In this document: one piece after another, positions 34,001 to 45,900 of the stretch
Numbering within the stretch: the first letter of the stretch is position 1
How the letters are laid out: every line of letters begins with the position of its first letter
Assembly: GCA_021018995.1 (NCBI GenBank)
Contig: CM037591.1
Span: forward strand, 2,114,001 to 2,178,000
Direction: 5' to 3'
Source of the DNA: Chloranthus sessilifolius
Taxonomy: Eukaryota; Streptophyta; Magnoliopsida; Chloranthales; Chloranthaceae
DNA length: 64,000 nt
Notes under the pieces: model-generated
What the model saw: the letters and a program-made list of their open reading frames with translations, nothing else
What the model was told of the DNA's origin: nothing
The model's database searches: none
Made by a program: the position numbers and the translations under genes

Positions 34001-37000
34001 GAATGGTTTCTTGTTTGCAGAATGGAGGATGGTTCTTGTGGATTTGAGGAACCATGGGAGATCGGCTGAAAAAAAGGGATTTGATCCTCCTCACAATATG
34101 GTGAATGCTGCTAGAGATTTGGCTAATCTGGTAACATCTCAAGGTTGGGCTTGGCCAGATGTAGTTGTAGGTCATTCCATGGGTGGAAAAGTTGCATTAC
34201 AATTTGCCGAGAGCTGCTCTCGTGGAGAATATGGAGAATCTGCTGTCTTGCCCAAACAGGTTATTTTTTCAATATAATTTTTATCAAAATAATAATTACA
34301 ACAATTTTCTCTATTGGGACTTTGTTGTTTCCTGGGTTTGTTGTTGAATTATTTTTGCTAGCTCAGACTTGTTGACAATTGTTGTTTTACTGAGGGATGG
34401 ATGTATGTCATGTCTGTCATCTGTGGTGGTGCAACATTGTATACCCCAGCCATAGTTGACCAAAAACATGTTTTTTTCGAAAAAAAAAATGGAAAAACAG
34501 TCTTTTCCGAAAAATTCCCATTTTTTCTGAAAACGTGTTTTAAACCCATTTTTTTCGGAAAAAAAATATTTTTTCCCTGTTTAAAACCTGTGTTTTTTCA
34601 GAAACATATATTTTTTATAATTATTAATATTTTTTGAAATTTTACTATTTTTTTTCCGAAATTGCCGAAATTTACTGTTTTTTCAATATATTTTCCAGAG
34701 CTGTTTTATTCCTGTACCTAGACTTGGTCCCTATTCCCCCAACCAATAATTCATATCCAGAGGTACAGTTGTGTTAGCCGCACAATAAGGTATATTGAAT
34801 TTATCGCAATAAAGTGGTTGCTTAAATATTATGCAGTTACTTGATCTGTTACATATTATCTTCCAGTCTGAAGATTGGTAGTTTCTTTAAATTTTAACTT
34901 TTTTAAGTATCCAAAAACTTAATTTTTATCACAGTAAGTACTAACCTTGTCACTACCTGGTTTTGATGCCATTTATTGTTGCTAGTAGCAGATCTGATGA
35001 ACTCGTGAATTGGGTCTTCGTTGAGCTTGTACTTGATTTAAAGATAACGGGTTCATTGTGCCTTTTGATTATGTGTATCTTTTATCATTGTAGATGCATT
35101 TGTAGTAGAGATTTTTATTACGCGATTTTTTCCCTGTAATAAATTATAAATGCTCATTGGTGACACCATCGAGTGTAATTGCCAAATTCAATTTAATTGC
35201 CCACCAAACTATGAAATCAGTTAACTAACGGGCCAAACACATTTGCTCATTTAAGCTTCACTAGAACTGCAAATCATTTATAGCAAACTGACCTGAAATC
35301 TGATAACTATGGTATCAATTTCGTGTTGTGACCTTTTGCTATTCTCGTGACCAAGTATTTTTTTTTTTCCCAAAAAGCTATAGTATCATTAAAGTATATG
35401 AAATTATAGCCGATCAAAGAGACAGAGTGATGCTCAGCAAAAAGAAAAGAAAGAAAAAATACGAGGAAAAGAAAGGAAGAAGTGGATCACGAGGGATGGG
35501 GACTAAGACCAGGACCCCAGCAGGCAGGACAACAGTCCCCTACCTGGAAAGGACAGCCCAGGGCACAAGCACCACCACCACCACCCCAACCCCAACCCCA
35601 ACACGATCCAGAAAATTACGGAGATCTAAGCTGCTCCATTCCCATAGAATCTCTTCCACTTATGAGGCAGAGCATTTTGGTGAAGCTAGGCACCACCATG
35701 AGAGGTCATCAAGCACCACGTCATCCAGGAATGATGCCCACACTTGTCTTGCAAACAGGCAGGATAGAAATAGGTGTTCAATGGTTTCGTTCTGATCTTC
35801 GCAGAAGGCACACGTGTTAGATACTGCTTTACCCTGCTTACAAAGCTGAACGCATGCTAAGATTCATACCCATGCAGTTTCCCAAGCGAAAAATTTAACC
35901 TTTAAGGGGCCTCTAACTTCCTTAATGACACCCATGGGAGATCAATTAGGGGTCTTCTCATCAAATGCTTGTAGAGGGATTTCACCGTGAAATTTCCTTT
36001 CTTTTCCAATCGCCACGTCTTCTTATCTAGGCAATTTCTATCCGCCCTCACATTCCGAAGCTCCCCTAGGAGCTCTATAAGTTCCCTTCCTCTTTTTCCT
36101 TTAAATTTATGCGAAGATGGATATTCCATGATGATCGCTACGAACTCTTTCTCATACCTCCACTGCTTTTGCATTCTTGTGTAGTGTGAGGTTAAAGATC
36201 GTGAGGAATTTATTTTTAAATGGTTGATCTCCATTCCATCTGTCTTTACTCTTTGCAAATTCTCACTCTATCATCAGTCCCTAGGATAATGTAATTCCTT
36301 CATCGAAGCTCCTTCTGACCTTGTGTACACCTTTCCACCACCCCGATCCTATTCGGCCTCTTGGACCTCTCACGTCCCAACCACCATTCTCTTTTCCATA
36401 TTTAGCCACCATGCCACTTACCCAGCATGCACTCTTCTTCACACTCCCTCTAAAGCCATTTTCCAAGCAGAGCTAAATTTAGATGCTCAATTGACTTGAT
36501 TCCTTGACCTCCTTCAATCAGTAATATAACAACATCCCAGTTAATCACATGAAAATCTTCCTTTGGTTTCCTGCCATCTAACTACCGTTTTAGGGCATTC
36601 TAACACTGAAATAATGTATATCAATAAATTTGATAAGGACGATTTTATCAATGTTAGACGTCTACCCTTAGACAATAAAGCTACTTTCTACCATGGTAGT
36701 TTCCTGTCAAAACGCTGAACAATGGGGTCCCACATTGAAACCAATGCCTTGCCTGTGCATAGCGGAACCCCTTAAATAGGTGGTTGGAAAATCCCTCCAT
36801 CCACAACCCCTAACCGAGGCAAGCCTCCTAACTTCATTCTCATCAATTTTGACACAAAAAGTTGTGGTTTTCTCAATGTTCATTCTATGGCCAGAGACTG
36901 ACTCATAACACTGTATTATAGCCTTGACATTATGAATTTTCCCTTTTAGTAGTTCCCATAAATGTTTATAGGGTTGCATGGTATAGTCGTCTAGACCTTG

Positions 37001-39524
37001 GGCTCTGTCACCACTTGTTCAGACTTCAGATTTACCCTTCTCGACCTCTTCTTCCTGAAACTTCTTTTCCACATTCTTTTCCCTTCTCTCGATATTTGTT
37101 GGAATTCAATACCATCCAGCTGAGGCCTGTCGCTATCCTTCCTCTCTATATAAATTGTTTTAAAATTTGATCAATTCTTTCCCCATTTCCTCTTGATCTT
37201 CTACTACTACTTCCCCAACCCTCAATTTCTTGATTGCATTTGTTCTTTTCCTCACATTTGCCATAGCATGGAAGGATTTCGTGTTTTCATCACCCTCTTT
37301 AAGCCATCTGATTTTTTCCTTTCGTTCTTTTCTCCTGACCAAGTATCGCTCAATTATATTATAATCAGTACTTAAATCTTCTTGATCAGGCTGAATATTG
37401 ATTTTGGAAACCTCAAATGTCGCTTTTAATTACTAGAGAAAACCACCGTATTTGTATTGGAACTCATCCTCATTTTGTCTGTTTAAAGAACTTTGTTATC
37501 ATTAACTATAGTTATCAAAGAAATAATACATCAAAGAGTTCCTTGAACATATGGAAGGTTTAGAAACACACACGTAGTCATTAATAGCCTCCACATCGTT
37601 AGCCTTGTATCTAGCATGTGGGTGAAAAAAAATAGTACTAAAACTCTGCAAGTCATCGAGTAACTCAGCCTAGTTAATCTACTCGCCGGGATTTGAAGTT
37701 GAGTCTGAGTCGAGTAGAAACTTCACTAGAATGCAACCAGGATTATAAACTACCCTTACATACAAAATATTTTCATGGGATAAGGTTTTAAAAATCTCAC
37801 CTTGTTTGAAAAGTATTAAATTGCCCATTTTACCTACATATCATTCTATCTTTTTCCTTGCAAAATATTATATATATATACTAAATTATCGAGTCGAAGT
37901 GAGTCGAGTTTATCTGAGTCTCTGCGTTAACTCGACTCAGCTGATTTTCGAGTCAGTCTAGTTTTCGGGTTTTCAACCATGAAAAAAACTTCCTTCTCCC
38001 TGCCCAATTGAATTTAGGGATACACTCTTCTCACTGATGTCAATAAACCGTCAAGATAATGAATATCCTTGTAGCCACAGAATCCTATCAAAAGAAGAGG
38101 TTTAAAGATTTCTAGGGACCCGATATCTGTGAAAATAATCTTTTGACAGGGTTGTTCAGATAAAAGGCTTGATAAACTAAATAATTTGTCGATGCCGGTA
38201 GTATTCTATTAATTCATGAATTTTACTTCCAGTTTCTCAGGTTCTGAAGTCTATTCAACTTTCTTTGTGCACGTAGATTAAAGGGTTTCTTGCAAATAAT
38301 TTTGCTCCAATTAATCCACATGTGTGAGAACCGGGAGATGTTATTCTGTGCTTTTATTATGCAGAACAGCTGTGGGTACTGGATTCTGTCCCTGGAGAAG
38401 TGAACCCAGCTGACAGTGGTGGTGAAGTGGAGAAGGTTGTGGAAACCCTTCACAGTCTACCTTCATCAATTCAGTCACGAAGGTATAACCTCTCTATCTT
38501 TTGCTCTGTGCTTTGGATGTGTGTGCATATCTTCGTGGTTTAGTAAAATCTATAATAACTAAAATAAAATAAAAATAGAAATTAGTATATCTAAAATGTA
38601 TGGCAAGGAACCCTTTTTTATTCAACCTAAAATGGAGATTATTCGACTTAAAATGAAGATTTTGGAAAAAAGAGAGTTGTTCCAGTCGTGGAGTTGTAGT
38701 TACATTCCATTGGACGCAGTATATTTTTGGATGAGTGCTATCATTCATGACTCATGATTAATGCCATATCCATTCATGAACATGCCCAATCCTAAGAGTT
38801 CATAACTTTATTTACATTAGGGTGTGATATCTGTATACATCATCATCATCATCGTCGTAATCATAGCCTTAATCCATCTATATATGCATCCAATACGTAG
38901 TGAAATATTCAATATACTATTATTTACTCATATATTGTTGAATTATTAATGTAAATAATAGTATATTGAATATTCAGTCTCTTTGTAGTAGTGCAAATTC
39001 AGTTAACCGAACCCCGAAAACCAAACTTTCGGTTTTCAGGTCGGTTTCTGCAAGTCCGAACCCAAATCGAAAAGTTTCGGTTTCAATTAACCGAACTTCT
39101 CACTCCCCCAAACCGAAACCGAACCGATATGATTTCTGTTTTGGTTCGGTTCGGTTTTCCTTCATACTTTTCTTTATTTTTTTCGGCTTTTTTATTTTTA
39201 TTTTTTCTGTTTTCTCACCCTGCCTGGCCGGTTATCAGTTTTCAGTTACCGAAACCGAGCCGAATCGATTCAGTTCAGTGTCAGTTTTCAGTCGGTTTCG
39301 GTCCGGTTCGGAAAGCTCGGTTTGTGGGTTTCGGTTTTTATTTGCACCCCTACTTTGTAGTGGTCATATATATATATATATATATATCTGTGTGTGGGGG
39401 GGGGGGGAAATGATCTCTTCACTCGTGTCATGGGGCAACAGCCCATGACTCGAGCAGTTGTTGCAGCTAATGACAACTCAAGTCATGGGTTGTTGCTCCA
39501 TGATTCGAGAGAGAGGATCATTAC

Positions 39525-39592
<68 letters not shown>

Positions 39593-39918
39593 CCTTGATT
39601 GAGTTAGTTCCGTCCTCCAATGGAGAACAGTGGGTGTTCTCCAAGGTCCACATGGCAACTAAAACAGTGTTTTGGCACCATGTAGAGCACTGGTACATTT
39701 TTTGAAAATTTTTTTTTTTAATTCTAAAGCCCAAAAGTCAAACATTGACTGATTTCAATGGTCCTGATTCAAGGCACAAAAAACACATGGTAGAGATGAG
39801 TTTCTGGAAAAAAAAATCTAAGATGATATAAACAATGCACCCGAGCTTCACGTGGTATCGAAACAGTGTGGTGCCACGTGGAGCTCCATGGTACACCTTG
39901 GAGGACGGAATCCTTTTC

Positions 39919-39995
<77 letters not shown>

Positions 39996-42900
39996 TAGTG
40001 AACTTTATATTAAAGAAATTGATGACACAAGGGCGAAACATTCATACTATATACTATTAGATCAGACGATGGAGAATGTGTTTCACCCTGATCTTCCACA
40101 CAATGGATCTTGAGATCATGTCTCACCTATCTAACGGTCAAATTTTTATTCCATGTCACAGATCCCCAAAATATGGCCCTAAAATCACGTTTGAGTGTGA
40201 TGTGTGCCATTGCACACAAGGTGCATATTTTGGGAATCTGTGACATGTGGAATAAAAAACTGACCGTCTGATAGGTGCGACATGGTCTCAAGCTCCCTTG
40301 TGTAGAAGATCAGGGTGAAACACGACCCCATTGTCTGATCCAACCTAATCAATGGGTTTAAGGGGTTGCACACGTGGATGCTTTCAGAGAACTTGTGGGT
40401 GTGAACATAGCTACCCTTAAACTAAACTCTTCCAATTATCTTCAATGGAAGACAACCATTACATTATATTTTTAGTGGCGTAAGAAGATGGGCTTTCTTA
40501 CTGGCACCACCCCACTGCCTAAGCCTGAATCCACTAACATCGTTGATTGGGAGGCCGATAATGCTATTATCCTTGGTGGGTTCTTTAATTCCATGTTGCC
40601 TAGCATTTCACGAACTTTTATGTTCTAGGAATCCGTATTCCTATTGTGGAGTAAACTCGAGGAAACCTTTGCCCCTGCCAAGCATGATGTTTGCCCCTGC
40701 CGAGCATGATACTCACATCTATCAACTTACACGTGGTATAGTATAGTGTAAGCAAGGAGATATGTCTATGTGGGAGTATTTCAGCACCTTACAGAGTATG
40801 TGGGGAGAACTTATTCACTATGAGCCTCTTTCTTAGTTCAGTGTTGATGTTATAGCCATCCTTACTCGTCGACATGAGCGTCAACAGATTCATACTTTTT
40901 TGGGTGGTCTTCGTCCAGAGTATGAGCAGACCCGGACGCAGATTCTTACTACTCGACCTCGTCCATTCCTTACTACAGTTTATGGGATTTTATTATTTAA
41001 GGAGCAGCGTCGATCTATTATGGCATCTACCCCTGTTGTCACGTCTTCTGAGACTGTAGCCTTTGTCACTTACTCTTTCCCAGGGTGTCCGTGGTAGAGT
41101 ATCTGACTGTGACTGTGGTGGTAGGGGACAAGGTCATTCCTCTACAATATGTTCTCATTGTGGGAAGGTTGGACATGATCGCAATCGGTGTTACAAGCTG
41201 CATGTATATCCTGATTCTTATTGGACAAGATCACTGTTCACACTGCATTTGCTTCTTGGACGTGCCCGTGGTGGTAGGGGACGAGGTCATTCCTCTACTA
41301 CATGTTCGCATTGTGGGAAGGTTGGGCATGATCACGATCGGTGTTACAAGTTGCATGGATATCCTGATTCTTATTGGATGAGATCACTGCTCACACTATA
41401 TTTGCTTCTGGGACCGAGCCTGCCACGGATGCTGCCACCACGTTTTCATTAGACTCACTGGGTACCTTACGGGCTGATATTCTTGAGATGGTTCGTGCTA
41501 AGATGCGGGCCCAGGCACCTTCTATATCCACTGCAGCATCTAGTTCTACCGCTTTGGCAGGAACTTCAGGTACATCTGCACTTGTTGCTTCCACCTCTTC
41601 ATACTCTCCTCGCTGGGTCATAGATTCTGATACTACAGACCATATGAAGAGTCAGTTTCAGGGTTTTCTACTTATTCTTATCCTAGTACTACAGCGTAGG
41701 TTCATCTCACTGATGGTTCATTTACCCATATCTCTGTTTCCATCAATTTCATTATCGCATACTTTATATGTTTCACATTTCTCTACCAACTTGCTCTCTA
41801 TTAGTCGCCTTGGAAAACGGTTACATTGTCGTGTAAATTTTTATCCTACTCATTGTGTTTTGCAAGAGCTTACTACGAGGAGGATTGTTGGTAAAGGCAT
41901 TAAGTGTGGGAGACTACTATTTTGACGTTAGAGTGGATAGCTTGGCTGCTTCAACTACTGCTACTGATGATGCTACTTCTCATGTTTTCTTTGATTCTTT
42001 GTCGTCTTTTAATATTACTAGTGACACTCTTGTTTTATGGCATACCCATTTGGGGTACGTAGGATTTACAACTCTTTGTGACTTCATTCCTGCTTTTAAG
42101 TCTTTATGCACTTCCAGTAAATTTCAATGCAAAATCTATGAATTGTCAAAACATATTTGTAATTCATCTCCATCTCATATGTGTCATTCTTCTATTCCTT
42201 TTGACTTAGTGTATTCTGATGTTCGGGGTTCTTCCCCTATTGTTTCCTTAGATGGCTTCAAGTATTATGTTATCTTTGTGGATGATTATTCTCGTCTCAC
42301 CTGGGTGTATTTCTTGAAAACCAAAGTTGGAGTCTTCCTTAAATTTCAAGAGTTTCACTCAATGTTGAAGACTCAGTATGGGGGTTGCCTTAAAACTCTT
42401 TGTACTGATAATGAAAGCGAATATATTTCTCATGACTTTGATCGGTATCTTAAGTCATAGGGTACATCTCACCAGGTGTCTTGTCCATACACTCCTCAAC
42501 AAAATGGTGTTGCGGAGCGTAAGCACATACGTCTTCTTGGAGTGACACGCTCACTTTTATGAGGTATGCATGTACCTAAGTCTTATTGGTCAGTGGCATT
42601 GCTCACAGCTTATTTTTTTATCAATCGCCTTCCAACTCGTGTGATGAATGGTGGTATTCCTTATCGATACTTGCATCCACAAGATACATTATTTCATGTG
42701 CCCCCAAAGGTGTTTAGTTGTGTCTGTTTTGTTCAGAATTTAAGTCCAAATAGACAAAAGTTAGATGATAAGGCTATCAAGTGTCTTTGTTGGTTATTCT
42801 TCTCAATCCAAGGGATATTGTTGTTATGAACCTTTCACTCATCATACCTATATATGTCTATGGATGTTTCCTTTTTTGAAAATGCTGCATATTTTTCTAC

Positions 42901-45900
42901 TGATCGGATAAGTCATGCATCTACTGTTGATATTCCTCTACTTGTTCTTATTGTTGCTCCATCATTTGGATCACAACCCAAGTAGAAAAATTATCTGATT
43001 TATCAACGTCAGAAGCGGCAGGGTACCTCCTCCTCTATGCCACCACCACCTTCCTCATCACATGCTCTTGTAAGTACTTCTTCCCCTATCTTAGGTTTTT
43101 CTTTGCTTATTTCTGATATTTCTGTTACTTCTGACTCTAAAAGAGTTCGTACATGTGTTACAACCCCTATCCCATTGCCAAATATTGCTCTTTTCAACCT
43201 CTTTCAACTGTATATAAGGCCTTTCTTGCTAGGTGGACATTGTCACCATTCCTCGCCCTGTTCATGATGCCCTAGCTCATCCTCAGTGGAAAGTAACAAT
43301 GTTAGAAGAGATGACTGCCTTGCTGAAGAATCACGCATGGGGTATGGTACCTCTTCCTCCAGAGAAGACTGTTGTGGGGTGTAAATGAGTGTTTGCTATT
43401 AAGCATCACCCTGATGGATCAGTGGCTCGCTATAAAGCTCGTTTGGTTGCCTAGGGAGATACACAGACCTCTAGTTTGGATTATGATGCTACATTTGCTC
43501 TTGTCACTAAGCTCACATATGTTCGTGTGCTTTTGTCTATTGCTGCAAATCAGAATTGGTCGCTCTTTCAGTTGGATGTTGCATTCTTAAATGGGGATCT
43601 TCATAGGAGGTTTATATGAAACCACCTCCAGGCTTCCTGCTTCAGGGGGAGTCCTCGCCACATGTTTGCAGGCTACATAAAACTATCTATGGGTTGAAGC
43701 AGTCACCTTGAGCTTGGTTCTGGAGATGGGATTTCAGAGGTGTCAGTCGGAGCGTACAGTGTTTGTTCATTTTAGTCCAGTTGGACGCACTATTTTGCTT
43801 GTATATGTGGATGAAATCATCCTCACATGAGATGACTCAGACTTTATTCAGTATGTGAAAGACACTTAGACAAATCTTTGAAGTGAATGATCTAGGGACA
43901 CTAAAATATTTTCTTGGTCTAGAGGTTCAGAAAAGGTATCTTTCTATCTCAGAGAAAGTATGCCTTCGATCTTCTTAAGGACATTAGAATGTTGGATTGT
44001 AAGCCAACTACATCTCCTATGGATCCAAAATTGCCCCTACATGGAAAAGAAGGGGAGCTTCTCTCTGATCCTCACGAGTATCAAAGGCTTGTTGGTCATT
44101 TGATTTGCCTCACTTTGATCCGTCAAGATCTTACTTTTGATGTTAGCTTGGTTAGCCAGTTTATGCATGCCCCAGTAGTACCTCATATGGCCGTTGCACG
44201 TAAGATTTTCAGATATCTCAAATCCAATCCTGGACATGGCATTCTCTATCATTTTCATGGCCATCTCTACATATTTGAATATACTAATGCAGACTGGGTT
44301 GGGGATGTCACTGACAAGAGATCCACTTCTAGTTATTGTACATTTCTTGGACGTAATCTCGTCGTGTGAAAAAGCAAGAACCAACATGTGGTTGCTTGCT
44401 CTAGTGTTGAGGTTTAGTATCGTGCTATTGCACATGGTGCATGAGAGATGTTGTGATTGCGCTCTCTCATTTATGAGCTTGGACTTTCTTTTTCTAGTTA
44501 TATGCCTCTTCATTGTGATAATGAGGCAGCTGAGAAAATAGCTTCGCATTCCGTGTTACATGAGAGAACGAAACATATAGAGGTGGATACTCATTGGAAC
44601 TTATTGATGTTGCTTCATCCCAACAACTTGCAGATGTTTTCACCAAGCCTCTGGGTCCTACAGTTTTGCAAGATATTATGGTCAAGTTGGGCATGCATGA
44701 TATACATGCTCCAGCTTGAGGGGGTTGTTAGAGTTATTTGTAAAGTTATTATATTAATGTAATGGGTGTGTGCTATAAATTGTGGGTGTGTCTATAGTAG
44801 GGCCTTTTAATATATAGACTAATGAGACTCACTTATCTCATTAAATCATTCTCCTTAAATCTCTCTCTTCTCTAAACCTAAACTAATCAACCTAATCCTA
44901 ACCCTAATACAAGTGTTTGTACATCTTTTGGGCCTCCTGTGGGAAGGAAGAGGTGATAGCAAGAAATTCCATTTAGTAAATTGGAGAGTTTTTCTGCTCT
45001 TGGAGGAGGAAGGTGGTGTTGGAATTAGAGATCTCGGATACATGAATCAGACGATCGGGTAAATAGAGAATTAGAGAGGAGAGAGGTTTTGTGAGTTAGA
45101 GTGTTACAAGAAGAGAGAATAGATGGCACATTGATTCCGGGGTTCATGGTAGAAGCAAGTGTTACTTAGACACTTCTACTTTAAGATTTTTGCCGTGCCG
45201 ACACTTGGTAGCACTTGGACGCTCCTCAACACAACATGCTACTTCTAGACATGTATGAATGTTCGTCTTTTTGACACGACTAAAATGAAATGTCGTGTTA
45301 TAACAAAAAATTGTGTAAAGTTTAGTAACTTATAAAATAAAAAGCTAGGGTCCTTGAAAACAATTTGTATAATATAAAATACTTATAGTTAGGTTAATGA
45401 CATCATTATGTATCTTTTCATTACATAGCACAATTTGCTCTCTAAGATTTCCCTTCAATATTTTTCTTCTATATGCATTCTTTTTTTTTTTTTGAACTTT
45501 TATTTTTCTTGAAGCCGTGCCACCGTAGTGGAATCTTTAGAAATTGGCGTGCCAAATTCTATGACACCTTGACACTTGGCACCCGTGCCATGTGTCTAGG
45601 TAACATTGGTAGAAGCTCACCATGGTGGCATGGTGTTTGTTCGGTTGAGGAGGTTTTTCTGCAGGGTACAAGGCTTGAAGGGGGTGATGGTAGGAGACTT
45701 CTGTTCTGGAAGGATGCTTGGTTGGGAGATAAAGTTTTGGCTGAAAAGTTTGAAGGTTTATATTGTCTGATTGTGGATTAAGGGGTTTCGGTTATGGATG
45801 TTACTAAACTATCGGGAGAGGTCCGGCGGTGAGCCACAAGGGTTAGAAGAAACCTGAGGGAGGATGAAATCGATTCGGTCATCAGCCTCCTTGTGGGTCT

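Noticed and set aside
35328..35820. 155- and 112-codon frames on the + strand
   Set aside because: They are the antisense of the L1 LINE 3' end, which reads as zf-RVT on the minus strand.
35346..37349. TGACCAAGTAT at both places as a LINE target duplication
   Set aside because: The LINE frame continues past the second copy (to about 37400), so it is coincidence.
38966..39448. 160- and 140-codon open frames
   Set aside because: They read across the GGTTCGG-word hAT MITE; no start context, no domain, repeat-driven composition.
44037..44549. 170-codon minus-strand frame
   Set aside because: Antisense of the copia RNase H region, which matches on the + strand.
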